This document shows, piece after piece, positions 28,925 to 37,744 of a DNA stretch of 64,000 nucleotides. The stretch is from IMG/VR virus record IMGVR_UViG_3300038678_000291, positions 19,018 through 83,017 of that record. One strand, given 5' to 3'. Made by a program: the position numbers and the translations under genes. Numbering within the stretch: the stretch's first letter is position 1; each line of letters opens with the position of its first letter. The DNA comes from a virus. The notes under the pieces were generated by a model that was not told the origin of the DNA, searched no databases, and worked only from the letters and a program-made list of their open reading frames with translations.

Positions 28925-31090
28925 ATGTTAACCAATCTAATCCAAAACATAGGCCACGGCTTCGGGAACGCCCGTGGCGCATTCTTGGCTGGCTATCAGA
29001 AGGCAAGTGGTGGCTGGAGAGACCTGGAAGCTATCTGGTCAAGTGTCTTGGGTGAATCTACCACTAACAGGAAAAGAACCGCCGCCCTTCAACTCAGGGA
29101 ATTTCAGTCCTGGATTTACATTATCCTGACTACCATTTATGGGCGCACATCTACAGTCCCTTGGAACCTCAAGGTACAGCGGCCAGACAATACGCTAGAA
29201 AACTTGAATAACCAGCATGACCACCCGCTCCACAAGCTTCTCACCAAACCAAATCCGTTTATGACAGGTACCTTCTTTCAGCAAATTATTCAGACACAAC
29301 TTGACCTTACCGGCATGGCCATGATCTGGAAAATTAGGAACGGCTTGCGCCGCCCCGCCGAACTATGGCCACTTAATATTTCCGAGTTTATGGATTTTAT
29401 TCCCGGCACCACCACTAAAGATTTTATCAAAGGCTATCGCTTTACCAATATGGAGTTTCCTGTTGAAGATATTATTTATCTCTATTATCCTAATCCTAAC
29501 CCCACCTTTTTCTCCACACTTGCATCCCAACAGACAACCAATTTGTTTGCCAGCCTTGCGGGGATGTCGCCTATTCAGGCTATGGCCCGGACAGTAGATA
29601 TTGAGAAATATATTGAGGTTTATGAGCGGGATTTCTTTGAAAACTCCGCCAGGCCCGATGTAATCCTGACAATGAACGAGAAAAAGAATCTTGGCGAACC
29701 AGAGAGGGAAAGGATATTAACAAAATGGAAGCAAAAACACCAAGGCCCAAGGAAATTTTGGGAGCCGACGATTCTGAAGGATATGACCGCAGAGATTCTC
29801 AAAACCAATAACAAGGATTTCCAACTTGCCAAAACAGCTAACTGGACCAAAGACATGTTGTTTGCTACCTACAGTGTACCGGAGGGGAAGGCGGGGCTGG
29901 TCAAGGATATAAACAGAGCCAATCAGATCGGGGTAGATATAACCTTCAACGAGGAATGTATTCAGCCTCGGCTAAATTTATGGGATGAGACATTCACCAA
30001 CCAGCTTGCCCATGAATTTGACGAGAAGCTGGTAATCCAGCACGATAACCCGGTACCATCAGACAAGGAATTTATCCTCAAGCGGCAGGAGTTTGAGGTT
30101 AAGAATTATATTAAGTCTATCAATCAAATTCGTGATGAGTCGGGCTTGGATAATGTTGATTGGGGGGATAAGCCCTGGATGCCGCTTAACCTAGTACAGG
30201 CTGGTAGTAGCCCTGTAGGTGAAGGTGAACCGGGAAAGCTTTATACCGTCCCCGTGCAACTGGAAACCAAAAACTGGCTGGACGATCCTGAGCGCAGGAA
30301 AGCATACTGGAAACGATTTGATGCGCGGGCAAAGAAACATGAGTTACTGTTTATCAAGGTAATGCGGAAGCTATTTGCCGATCAGCAAAGGGAGGTGCTG
30401 GCGAACTTAGCACGGCTTGCGCCACAGATAGAGTCGCAATTTGCTGGCTGGCATAAGGGTAAGGTGGCTCGGTATATCAAGAAAAATCCCCGCCTGGTGG
30501 CCGGAATATTATTTGACGAAAAGGAGCAGATTAAAGTATTTGAAAAGGCTGGTAAGCCGCTAATCAGCGATGCCTTTGAAGATGCTGGCACCGAGATGTT
30601 TAGCGACCTGGATATTGAGTTTAGTTTTGATCTGCATAACGCCAGGGCGGATAAGTTTATTAAGGGCCGGGCTGGTAAATATGCAGGGCAGGTAGTAGGC
30701 ACCACACACAAAACACTGAGAGAGACCCTTCTGGAAGGCTTCAGAGAGGGGGAGTCTGTCTCACAGCTTGCTAAGCGCATAAGGCATGAGTTTGACATAG
30801 CAGACCGCCACAGGGCGATTGTCATTGCCCGCACTGAGGTAATAGGCGCATCCAATGCTGGCAGTCTTGAGGGGATGAGGCAGTCGGGGGTGGTGAAAAA
30901 AAAGGAGTGGCTGGCTTCCCTGGATGATAGGGTACGGGATAGTCATGTTTCAATGGATGGGCAGGTAGTGGGGATTAACGAACTATTCACATCTGGCGAT
31001 GGTAATACGGCGCAACACCCCGGTGGGTTCGGGGTGGCAGAAGAGGATATTCAGTGCCGATGTACCACAGTGCCCGTGATTGAGGTGTAA
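28925..31090 (+). CDS. Portal protein fused to MuF-like head morphogenesis domain
   Basis: A 721-residue protein from the ATG at 28925 (AGGG upstream). The first about 420 residues match HK97-type portals (WIYIILTTIYGRTSTVPW, HPLHKLLTKPNPFMTG, GMAMIWKIRNGLRRPAELWPL). The last about 150 residues form a phage Mu gpF-like minor head domain (LRETLLEGFREGESV...IARTEVIGASNAG...DDRVRDSHVSMDGQV...IQCRCTTVPVI). Such fusions place the MuF protein inside the capsid at the portal vertex. Confidence 0.92.
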   Translation: MLTNLIQNIGHGFGNARGAFLAGYQKASGGWRDLEAIWSSVLGESTTNRKRTAALQLREFQSWIYIILTTIYGRTSTVPWNLKVQRPDNTLENLNNQHDHPLHKLLTKPNPFMTGTFFQQIIQTQLDLTGMAMIWKIRNGLRRPAELWPLNISEFMDFIPGTTTKDFIKGYRFTNMEFPVEDIIYLYYPNPNPTFFSTLASQQTTNLFASLAGMSPIQAMARTVDIEKYIEVYERDFFENSARPDVILTMNEKKNLGEPERERILTKWKQKHQGPRKFWEPTILKDMTAEILKTNNKDFQLAKTANWTKDMLFATYSVPEGKAGLVKDINRANQIGVDITFNEECIQPRLNLWDETFTNQLAHEFDEKLVIQHDNPVPSDKEFILKRQEFEVKNYIKSINQIRDESGLDNVDWGDKPWMPLNLVQAGSSPVGEGEPGKLYTVPVQLETKNWLDDPERRKAYWKRFDARAKKHELLFIKVMRKLFADQQREVLANLARLAPQIESQFAGWHKGKVARYIKKNPRLVAGILFDEKEQIKVFEKAGKPLISDAFEDAGTEMFSDLDIEFSFDLHNARADKFIKGRAGKYAGQVVGTTHKTLRETLLEGFREGESVSQLAKRIRHEFDIADRHRAIVIARTEVIGASNAGSLEGMRQSGVVKKKEWLASLDDRVRDSHVSMDGQVVGINELFTSGDGNTAQHPGGFGVAEEDIQCRCTTVPVIEV

Positions 31091-31091
31091 A

Positions 31092-31316
31092 ATGGCCTTT
31101 ATACAAGACGACACAAAAATACAATTGATAAGGTTGTATGGGATTTTTTTGATTATTTGTGCTTGTATAAGTATCCCAATAAGGATAATAGAAATAACCT
31201 ATGGAGAAGCCGAGCTTTTAAACAAGGCTCTGAGCTTAAATTTTTATGAGCTTGCCTGTGGGATGTTTTTAAAAAGCAAGCATATTAATTGTTTAGAGAT
31301 ATTTAGAAGGATGTAA
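31092..31316 (+). CDS. Small membrane protein
   Basis: The ATG at 31092 follows GAGGTG and directly abuts the portal stop. The 74-residue product has one transmembrane segment (LYGIFLIICACISIPIRII) and a soluble tail with two cysteines. Unusual within a head operon; the function is unknown. Confidence 0.6.
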   Translation: MAFIQDDTKIQLIRLYGIFLIICACISIPIRIIEITYGEAELLNKALSLNFYELACGMFLKSKHINCLEIFRRM

Positions 31317-31344
31317 ACAGGGCAAATCAGCTTGGGGTGGAGAC

Positions 31345-31665
31345 ATGATATTTAAACCAACAGACATAGACCTAATCGTGAATTCATATGAACATGGCGA
31401 GCAACTTGGCTTTCGTGCTGGGATGGCAATGGCGCTAAACGATGATTGGATACAAAGAGCCATGAACGAGGCCGTGCAATCAGACCACTGGCTTAACGGA
31501 AATACTACAACCGCAAGCAACGAAGGAACCACGCAAGTAACGCAACAGGACGTAAGAAACGCTATTATTTTAGCTAAAGGCGAAAAACTTACGCCAAAAC
31601 TTAGCTGTTTATATAACTGGGAATCTGTTCCTGTTGAATCGGTGGTTAGGCTAGCATTAACTTAA
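31345..31665 (+). CDS. Hypothetical protein
   Basis: The 106-residue protein has a helical N-terminal half with HGEQLGFRAGMAMALNDDW, a Thr/Asn-rich linker, then another helical unit. No family was recognised. GGGGTGGAGAC precedes the ATG. Confidence 0.6.
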   Translation: MIFKPTDIDLIVNSYEHGEQLGFRAGMAMALNDDWIQRAMNEAVQSDHWLNGNTTTASNEGTTQVTQQDVRNAIILAKGEKLTPKLSCLYNWESVPVESVVRLALT

Positions 31666-31672
31666 TCAGACC

Positions 31673-31969
31673 ATGAGACCAATAGCTTACCTTAAGTCAA
31701 TAATTTTCAATTTGCGGATAGCTTGGCACAATTGGCGATACCGCCGCATGTGGGATAAAGAGCAGTGGGCTAACTGGGCAACCATTGCGGATATGCCACT
31801 CAGCAAAAAAGAACTCAAGAAGGCAGCCCGCCGAGGCATAGTGGAGACAAGACAGACACGAGGGGCGGGGACCGGTATGCTCACCACGCAATATCGGTTT
31901 AACAGGGGTGTCCTGGGAGAATATTATCTTAAGGGTAGTTTGATTAAGGCTGCATTAAAACGAGGTTAA
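31673..31969 (+). CDS. Hypothetical basic protein
   Basis: The 98-residue protein is Trp- and Arg-rich at the N-terminus (RIAWHNWRYRRMWDKEQWANW) with a basic C-terminus; an HTH-like KKELKKAARRGIVETRQTRG segment could bind DNA or portal. No family was recognised. Confidence 0.5.
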   Translation: MRPIAYLKSIIFNLRIAWHNWRYRRMWDKEQWANWATIADMPLSKKELKKAARRGIVETRQTRGAGTGMLTTQYRFNRGVLGEYYLKGSLIKAALKRG

Positions 31970-31971
31970 TC

Positions 31972-32370
31972 ATGGCATTAATAAACGGAAAAGATAGAGG
32001 CGGTCAAGCAGTATATAGATTAGCCGACGGCAAAATTATCCCCGTTGCGATATTGTTAGATACTGATGGAAATGTGATCCCGGTTCCAATAAGAAAAGAC
32101 ATGGAGGGAGGCGGGAAAATATCTGTTGGAACTACCGCCGTAGAAGTTACTTTTACCGGAACAACAACAACGATAATCATTAGCGCCGACCCAGAAAACA
32201 CAGGGACACTATATGTTGGAAAATCAGACATTGATAGCAGCGGTAATAATTCTTTAACATTCCTGGAAGCCGGAGAAGATATAGCAATAAGATACGATGA
32301 CAGCGAAAATCCTATTTATATCGTTGCTTCTGTTGCCAGCCAAAATTATTTTAAAGGAGCTTTGCTTTAG
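31972..32370 (+). CDS. Beta-rich virion-associated protein
   Basis: The 132-residue protein starts NGKDRGGQAVYRLADGKIIPV and continues as Thr/Val-rich strands (TAVEVTFTGTTTTIIIS), typical of phage decoration or stabilisation proteins. Its N-terminus is paralogous to the broken gene at 33286-33453. A capsid or tail decoration role is inferred from position and composition. Confidence 0.55.
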   Translation: MALINGKDRGGQAVYRLADGKIIPVAILLDTDGNVIPVPIRKDMEGGGKISVGTTAVEVTFTGTTTTIIISADPENTGTLYVGKSDIDSSGNNSLTFLEAGEDIAIRYDDSENPIYIVASVASQNYFKGALL

Positions 32371-32808
32371 ATGCAAATAATTAAAAACGCAAAAACAAGA
32401 ATCTTTCCCGGTGGGCAAAAGTTTAAAGCTGAAAAGAATCTTACATTTTCCAATGATACGGGAACATTGACACTTTTCAACGTCACTGGGGATGTGATTG
32501 TAGAAATTATTCCAATTGTCATTACTGCAGTAGTATCCGCAGCGGCAGCAAATATTAGGTTAGGTATTGTTGGTTCTACCAATGCCATGATTGCGGATAC
32601 ACTGGCAACCGACTTAGGTCTTGGGTTGTTATGGGTATCCTCCGAAGTTGATAGCAAAATAGAACCATATGATGCTGCTAGGCGTTTTATGGTTACAAGG
32701 GGGACTGATATTGTATTAACCCTATCAGCACAAGTTGATTCTGGCGCAATTACTTTTTATTGTTTTTGGACACCGTTATCTAACGATGGAAAAGTTGTTG
32801 CAACTTAA
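32371..32808 (+). CDS. Beta-rich virion-associated protein
   Basis: The 145-residue protein begins one base after the preceding stop. It reads as alternating strands with an Ala/Val-rich segment (IVITAVVSAAAANIRLGIVGS), like small phage structural proteins. A decoration or head-fibre-type role is inferred only. Confidence 0.55.
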   Translation: MQIIKNAKTRIFPGGQKFKAEKNLTFSNDTGTLTLFNVTGDVIVEIIPIVITAVVSAAAANIRLGIVGSTNAMIADTLATDLGLGLLWVSSEVDSKIEPYDAARRFMVTRGTDIVLTLSAQVDSGAITFYCFWTPLSNDGKVVAT

Positions 32809-32823
32809 GGACGGTAAAAGAAC

Positions 32824-33261
32824 ATGTCACACATAGCGGAAAAAGAAACAGCTTATGATAAGGCTAAAGTAGGGGACGAGCATTTTCATTCCGCTTCTAA
32901 GGTATACCCAACGGGTACAACAGGTGCGGTAATAACATCGGCTTCAGATGCCTGGACGCTAGGAAACTTTACTGAAATTGTACCCGTGAACACCATTACA
33001 GAAGATTTTGACATTCATTGGGTAAACATTGAAGGCGTGAGTGCTGACGGTATTTACGAAATTGTTTTATATGCGGCTACCACAGAGATCGGGAGAATGA
33101 GGTTTACGGCGACCGATATAGCCAATGCAACTTTTTTGGCAGAAAGAAAAATGCAGACGAAAATACTGTTTAAAAACACACAAATCCAAGCAAAAGTTAT
33201 GACTGATAACGGAGGGCAGCAAGATACCGTAACGATCTCTTTGCATTATCACACATATTAG
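32824..33261 (+). CDS. Beta-sandwich virion-associated protein
   Basis: The 145-residue protein has a jelly-roll-like pattern (DFDIHWVNIEGVSADGIYEIVLYAATTEIG...). It resembles the decoration-type protein at 37745-38185 in length and style. The function is inferred from its head-operon position. Confidence 0.55.
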   Translation: MSHIAEKETAYDKAKVGDEHFHSASKVYPTGTTGAVITSASDAWTLGNFTEIVPVNTITEDFDIHWVNIEGVSADGIYEIVLYAATTEIGRMRFTATDIANATFLAERKMQTKILFKNTQIQAKVMTDNGGQQDTVTISLHYHTY

Positions 33262-33285
33262 CAATTATGGCCGAGGGGCAAAACA

Positions 33286-33453
33286 ATGACATTTCTGGAA
33301 TGCGGACAGGATAAAGGCGGACAGACGGTGAAATAAGTACCCGGGGGGCTTGTTGTGCCAGCTACAATTGCAGTTGACCAATACGGCAATCCACTAGAGC
33401 AGCAATTGGCGGGTGCTTCGGTAAATTTTGTTTTAGCACAGGCGGTTTTGTAA
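33286..33453 (+). pseudogene. Remnant paralogue of the 31972 gene with in-frame TAA
   Basis: The frame reads CGQDKGGQTVK, then TAA (33334-33336), then VPGGLVVPATIAVDQYGNPLEQQ. It aligns without gaps to NGKDRGGQAVYRLADGKIIPVAILLDTDGN of the gene at 31972, with the stop opposite an Arg. It also lacks the C-terminal beta domain. A nonsense-mutated, truncated duplicate is the simplest reading; a separate peptide from an internal GTG cannot be excluded. Confidence 0.6.
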
Positions 33454-33465
33454 AGGGGCGTTGCA

Positions 33466-33639
33466 ATGGAGAAACAAGACGAAAAGCAAGCGGAAAAAGA
33501 TTTTCCCAAGTGGTTTAGATTTATGTTTATTTTGTTTGGATTTATATATCCCAAGAAAAGCGTGAGGCTTGCTGCTGTGCAGGCTTGGAATAATAATTTT
33601 GGTTATATTTGTAAGATGACAGAAAAGGACGTTAACTGA
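33466..33639 (+). CDS. Small protein with hydrophobic centre (57 residues)
   Basis: The acidic/basic N-terminus (EKQDEKQAEKDF) is followed by WFRFMFILFGFIYPKK, a short membrane-associating stretch, and a polar tail. GGGG lies upstream of the ATG. No family was recognised. Confidence 0.5.
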   Translation: MEKQDEKQAEKDFPKWFRFMFILFGFIYPKKSVRLAAVQAWNNNFGYICKMTEKDVN

Positions 33640-33654
33640 AGGAGGTTGTTCTAA

Positions 33655-33816
33655 GTGGAAAAAGACCAAATACCTAGCATCAAAATCACGGTAGACAAAA
33701 AAGCCATGAAGGCAGTTGTTGCTACCGCAAAAACATTTAAAAAAGTAGAAAGGCTTTTAAAGTCAAACGGCGAATTACTTGCCGAAATTCTTGAGGGCAC
33801 TCTGAAAGGAGTCTAA
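33655..33816 (+). CDS. Small helical protein (53 residues)
   Basis: A GTG start with an excellent AAGGAGG eight bases upstream. The product is Lys-rich and helical (MKAVVATAKTFKKVERLLKSNGELLAEILEG). No family was recognised. Confidence 0.6.
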   Translation: MEKDQIPSIKITVDKKAMKAVVATAKTFKKVERLLKSNGELLAEILEGTLKGV

Positions 33817-33882
33817 TGCCCTTTTCTGTCAGGGAGTTTATGGTAGGAGCAGAAAAGTTCCCGCTTCCCAAAAGCATATAAT

Positions 33883-34038
33883 ATGCAACTTAAACAATCA
33901 ACGGTACTGGAAAACTTAAAGACCAGGATTGACCGCTTGGCAAAGGAAGGATTTTTTGGTATACTAAAGATAACCTTTGTCAAGGGGGAGATAAGCGTGG
34001 TAAAGCAGGAGGCACTTTTTAAGCCGGAGGAAGTATGA
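33883..34038 (+). CDS. DUF2292-like small protein, copy 2
   Basis: A 51-residue protein: helix LENLKTRIDRLAKE, then GFFGILKITFVKGEISVVKQE, the same helix-hairpin pattern as 27294-27473. A promoter-like sequence lies inside it. Confidence 0.5.
   Translation: MQLKQSTVLENLKTRIDRLAKEGFFGILKITFVKGEISVVKQEALFKPEEV
33937..33965 (+). promoter_or_regulatory. Promoter-like sequence before the protease/capsid genes
   Basis: -35 TTGGCA (33937-33942), 17-base spacer, -10 TATACT (33960-33965), within a small gene. It could give extra transcription of the protease and major capsid genes through the leader at 34159-34224. Placement inside a coding sequence lowers certainty. Confidence 0.5.
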
Positions 34039-34130
34039 ATAATTCTGAGCTAGCAGGTTGGATTGTGTGTCTCATAATATTCGTTGTAGGATTGGTTGCG
34101 GGCGGAAATTTACAGTACAAAATCAATTAA
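34035..34130 (+). CDS. Single-span membrane peptide (31 residues)
   Basis: The ATG overlaps the preceding stop (ATGA) after GGAGG. GWIVCLIIFVVGLVAGG is a clear transmembrane segment with short polar ends. The function is unknown. Confidence 0.5.
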   Translation: MNNSELAGWIVCLIIFVVGLVAGGNLQYKIN

Positions 34131-34158
34131 TTAAGATAACCAACATAACATAATCTGA

Positions 34159-34224
34159 CTGACCTGGTCAGGGAAACTGAAGGGTCGGGTATAGGAGCTA
34201 ACCACTTCTTGCCCGACCCTTTTT
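34159..34224 (+). terminator. Structured protease leader with long-loop terminator-like hairpin
   Basis: The inverted repeat CTGACC-T-GGTCAG (34159-34171) precedes the stem AGGGTCGGG/CCCGACCCT (34181-34189 with 34212-34220) with a 22-base loop, followed by TTTTT. The layout mirrors the portal leader: small hairpin, then a GC-rich long-loop stem, U-tract and ribosome site. A regulated terminator or RNA-stability element is inferred. Confidence 0.6.
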
Positions 34225-34256
34225 GCGTTTGTGGAGAAAAAGAGGAGACCGTTGCA

Positions 34257-36425
34257 ATGGCTTATTTCATAGGGAAAACAGAGGACGGACAAGACATTTA
34301 CGGAATGGATTTTGATATAGAGGTTAAGGAGGCTAAGCAGACCGAGGACGGTAAGCGTGTAATTTCTATGATTGGCTCTACCCCCAGCGTGGACAGGGAT
34401 GGGGATACCATCAACCAGTCCGGGTGGGATTTAAGGGCATTTAGAAGCAATCCCGTGGTTCAGTGGGCACATAGCCACGCCATTCCCGCCATAGGCCGAG
34501 CCAACAAGTTTATCAAAAGCAAGGAATCTCTGGATTTCCAGGAGATAGAATTTCCCAAAGAAGGGATACATCCATTCGCCGACATGATTTATGCGCTGCT
34601 CAAGGATAAATTTATCAGGATGTGCAGTGTCGGGTTTATTCCTCTCAAGCATGAAAAACGGGAAGTTGAGGATGACGAAAAAGACCGTTTCTGGTCACCT
34701 CGTAATTTTATCAAGCAGGAGCTTTTGGAACTTTCCATCTGCAATGTGGGTAGCAATAGAGATGCCTTAGTCTACCTCCAGGGCAAGGGATTCAAGGGTG
34801 ATGATGTGAACAAGCTGTTTGACTCCATGATGATCCAAGAGAAGCGGGTTATCCCCTATAAGCAGACCCCCAAAGACCCAGAGGATGCCACTTGGAACGG
34901 CCCCAAAGAGGTAGCTGCTGCCGAGGTTAGCGATCTTAAGATTATGTGCACCTGGGTTGATCCTGATAACGACGAGATTAAGTCAGGCTACAAGCTGCCC
35001 CACCATCGGGCAAGCGGTCATAACACTGTCTGGAAGGGTGTGGCTGCTGCTATGGCTGCATTGCTGGGGGCCAGGGGTGGGGTGGAGATACCCGAAGGCG
35101 AGCGCAAAAGAGTTCACGGACATTTGGCAAAACACTATAAAGAATGGGATAAGCCCGTGCCTGATTTTAAAGAATATTCTGAGGCAGAACTTGAAAAGAT
35201 ATTTCCTGATGCTGAAAGCTGTGTGGAATGCGATAAGACCCTCAGTATTAAGCCTAGCGAAAAATTTGTCTACGAAAGCAAACAACACCTATGTCGGAGT
35301 TGTCTTGATAATCTTAGCCTGGATTGGCCGAGCCTAGTTACCAAAGAACTCGCCGAGAAACCCTATGCCAACGAGCATGCCTGCCGCCTGAAATCCCCCG
35401 ATCAATACGATAGCTTTGCCCGCAAAAACTGTGCTGTCAAGCATGACGGCAAATGCATTGACCATATCTACGGCATCAAAGATGGTAAATCCGATTTACA
35501 AGCCATGAGATACCCGAGGGATGTATGGTCTGCTACCGACGCCCGTGCCCATTGCAAAGACAAGGGTGGAGCCTTTGAGGCAGCTAAGGAGGCGGCAAGC
35601 GAATGTCTTGAGTGTGGTAAGGCTGTCAGCCTTGAAAGCGGTGAACAGTTTACCTGCGAGGGCAAGTGCCCACTGTGTGAGGGATGCTTTGATAAGGCGA
35701 AGGGCACGGCCAAAATTGACCTTTCTGGCCTAACCAGGAGGTTTTGTGTTGAGTGTAACAAGGAAATTGATTTTATGAAAAAGGATACATTTGAAATCAA
35801 TGATGACATAAAGGTCGTATGTATTGAGTGTGTCGACATTGGAATCAAGGCTGGGGCTGAAATTGAGCCATGTGCTTTTTGTGGAAACGATGTTACAAGC
35901 AAACTCGTTTGCGAATCATGTGTCAAGGCCGGTGCAGTCCTAAACCGTGCCAACAAAAAGAAACTAAGGGACGCTATGCGTCTTATCGGTGAAGTCCTTG
36001 CCTCTTCCGAACCGGCGGTAGAGGACGGAAGGGATGCCACTGACACTAAATCGCAACCCCCGGAAGAGGTCGATTTTCAAACCCTCAACGTCGAACAGCG
36101 ATTGGCTGCCTTTGAAGTGAGTTTCGCGGAGGGGATAAGGCAACTCAGAGCAGATATTGCTGCTTATGCCAAGTTTACGGGCCAATCACAGACCGCAGAC
36201 AAAGACGAGATTGACCTTGACGATGATTCCGAAGCTCCTGACGAAATCAATCTGGAGGAACTGGAGCTGTCCTCCAATCCCGAAAAGGACAAAGACGAGA
36301 TTGATTTGGGCACCACTTTAGTTGACGGTAAGCAATTCCTGGAAGAGCTTGGCAAGGAAATCAACCAGTCGGTTACAAATGTAGTGACCCAGGAATTTAA
36401 CCGTGTAACCGGCAAAGTAGACTAA
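34257..36425 (+). CDS. Prohead protease fused to zinc-ribbon-rich and scaffold regions
   Basis: The ATG at 34257 follows AGGAGA. Residues 20-190 form an HK97-type S78 prohead protease (TPSVDRDGDTINQSGWDL, NPVVQWAHSHAIPAIG with the catalytic His, MCSVGFIPLKHE with the Ser region, LLELSICNVGSN). A KLPHH...RVHGHLAKHYKEW region typical of some phage scaffold proteins follows. Then comes an unusual stretch of about 250 residues with at least five CxxC pairs (CVECDK, CRSC, CLECGK, CVECNK, CAFCGN) like repeated zinc ribbons. The end is acidic and coiled-coil, as in scaffolds. Total 722 residues. Confidence 0.85.
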   Translation: MAYFIGKTEDGQDIYGMDFDIEVKEAKQTEDGKRVISMIGSTPSVDRDGDTINQSGWDLRAFRSNPVVQWAHSHAIPAIGRANKFIKSKESLDFQEIEFPKEGIHPFADMIYALLKDKFIRMCSVGFIPLKHEKREVEDDEKDRFWSPRNFIKQELLELSICNVGSNRDALVYLQGKGFKGDDVNKLFDSMMIQEKRVIPYKQTPKDPEDATWNGPKEVAAAEVSDLKIMCTWVDPDNDEIKSGYKLPHHRASGHNTVWKGVAAAMAALLGARGGVEIPEGERKRVHGHLAKHYKEWDKPVPDFKEYSEAELEKIFPDAESCVECDKTLSIKPSEKFVYESKQHLCRSCLDNLSLDWPSLVTKELAEKPYANEHACRLKSPDQYDSFARKNCAVKHDGKCIDHIYGIKDGKSDLQAMRYPRDVWSATDARAHCKDKGGAFEAAKEAASECLECGKAVSLESGEQFTCEGKCPLCEGCFDKAKGTAKIDLSGLTRRFCVECNKEIDFMKKDTFEINDDIKVVCIECVDIGIKAGAEIEPCAFCGNDVTSKLVCESCVKAGAVLNRANKKKLRDAMRLIGEVLASSEPAVEDGRDATDTKSQPPEEVDFQTLNVEQRLAAFEVSFAEGIRQLRADIAAYAKFTGQSQTADKDEIDLDDDSEAPDEINLEELELSSNPEKDKDEIDLGTTLVDGKQFLEELGKEINQSVTNVVTQEFNRVTGKVD

Positions 36426-36435
36426 GGAGCATAAA

Positions 36436-37644
36436 ATGACAAAAGAAGACCTGTTGGGCTTCATCAAAGCCTCAACGGACGCCGCTGTGAAGGAAGCTCT
36501 AGCCATACAGCTTAAGTCTCTGTTGGAGGTTGAAGCAAAGGAACTTAAGGCCAGCGTTGGGGCTGGTTACCAGGCTGCGGAGAGATACAATTCGCAGTTT
36601 GTGCCCACTAAGGGCGGGGACCTGATTAATCCCCTAGCTGCAAAAAATTCCCTCCAGTACAATGAGTTCGGGAATTACTGGATTAAGCTAGCCCCAGATG
36701 GGGAAATTGAGAATTGGGTTAAGTCGTTTGTGGCAACCATTAAGGATCAGACCGTATCATCTAATACCGGGAGTGGGTTCTTGGTGCCAGAAGAGTTCGA
36801 GGCTTCTGTCATTCAGTACCGAGAGCCAAATAATATTGTATGGCCCCGTGCCACCATTGTTCCAATGAACACGGACACCAAAAAACACCCAAAGTTGGCG
36901 CAGGTTAGCGTTGGGACGGTAAATCATTTTGGCGGAGTGGTGTTTAATTGGACTGAGGAAACCGGAACCAAAATCGAAACGGAACCTAAATGGGAGCAGG
37001 TCGTGTTACAGGCTAAAGAACTTTCGGCCTATACCCAGATTAGCGACACACTGTTGGCTGATAGTCCTATCAACCTGATCAACTTTATGACTGATCTCTT
37101 CCGGCGGGCCTGGATGTGGACTACCGATAAGGTTTATATTGATGGTGATGCTGCCGGTAAACCTCTGGGCGTGATTGAAGACCCGGCCATCATTACTGTA
37201 GCTCGTCAGACTGCCGGTGCAGTGGTGCTAACTGACATCAGCAACATGTATGAGCAGCACCCGGTTCACTTCATGAACGGGGCTGTGTGGTTCATGAGCA
37301 AGCAGATTGAGGCTCGGTTGCTCAATGAGCGGTCAACCACCAATGACCTGCTGTTGCGGAACATGCTGTCAGTTAAAGACGGCAGAATTTCAACCCTGAA
37401 GGGGCATCCCATTGCCCTGTCCGATAACAAGACCCCAACCCTGGGTACTAAGGGCGATGTAATCCTCGGCAACTGGAGGGAAGGTTACTACATCGGGCGC
37501 AGACAGGGCTTGAAGTTGAATCGTAGTGAGCATGTAGCCTTTCTGCAAAACATGCTTACCCTCCGGGCTACTGGCCGGGTGGCCGGTGTTCCGGCTCAGC
37601 CGAAGGCATTTGTAGTGTTGGATGTAGCTGAGGGTGGCAGCTAA
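36436..37644 (+). CDS. Major capsid protein, HK97 fold
   Basis: The 402-residue protein has an N-terminal helical delta-like region, then TGSGFLVPEEFEASVIQYREPNNIVWPRATIVPM, GVVFNWTEETGTKIETEPKWEQVVLQAKELSAYTQISDTLL, and VYIDGDAAGKPLGVI, the HK97/phage_cap_E5-like pattern. It forms the capsid hexamers and pentamers. AAGGAG precedes the ATG. It follows the protease by ten bases, the canonical order. Confidence 0.93.
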   Translation: MTKEDLLGFIKASTDAAVKEALAIQLKSLLEVEAKELKASVGAGYQAAERYNSQFVPTKGGDLINPLAAKNSLQYNEFGNYWIKLAPDGEIENWVKSFVATIKDQTVSSNTGSGFLVPEEFEASVIQYREPNNIVWPRATIVPMNTDTKKHPKLAQVSVGTVNHFGGVVFNWTEETGTKIETEPKWEQVVLQAKELSAYTQISDTLLADSPINLINFMTDLFRRAWMWTTDKVYIDGDAAGKPLGVIEDPAIITVARQTAGAVVLTDISNMYEQHPVHFMNGAVWFMSKQIEARLLNERSTTNDLLLRNMLSVKDGRISTLKGHPIALSDNKTPTLGTKGDVILGNWREGYYIGRRQGLKLNRSEHVAFLQNMLTLRATGRVAGVPAQPKAFVVLDVAEGGS

Positions 37645-37652
37645 AAACTAGC

Positions 37653-37719
37653 TGACCGTTTAACCATTTACCGTTTTGGTGGTCGGTAGCTGCGTAACCA
37701 ACGGTTGCTGACCACCAAA
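37653..37719 (+). ncRNA. Pseudoknot-like intergenic RNA after the capsid gene
   Basis: Arm A 37653-37660 can pair with 37700-37707 (six Watson-Crick plus two GU pairs). Arm B 37675-37684 pairs with 37710-37719 (10 bp, TTTGGTGGTC/GACCACCAAA). The order is A-B-A'-B' with A' and B' two bases apart, as at 11723-11805. AATTTTT follows, then AAGGAGG and the next gene. It may set the capsid-to-decoration ratio by terminating or stabilising the message. Confidence 0.55.
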
Positions 37720-37744
37720 GTCAATTTTTACCAAGGAGGTTGAA

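Noticed and set aside
35468-36046. 192-codon minus-strand frame inside the protease gene
   Set aside because: Antisense shadow of the cysteine-rich region; no ribosome site or family features.
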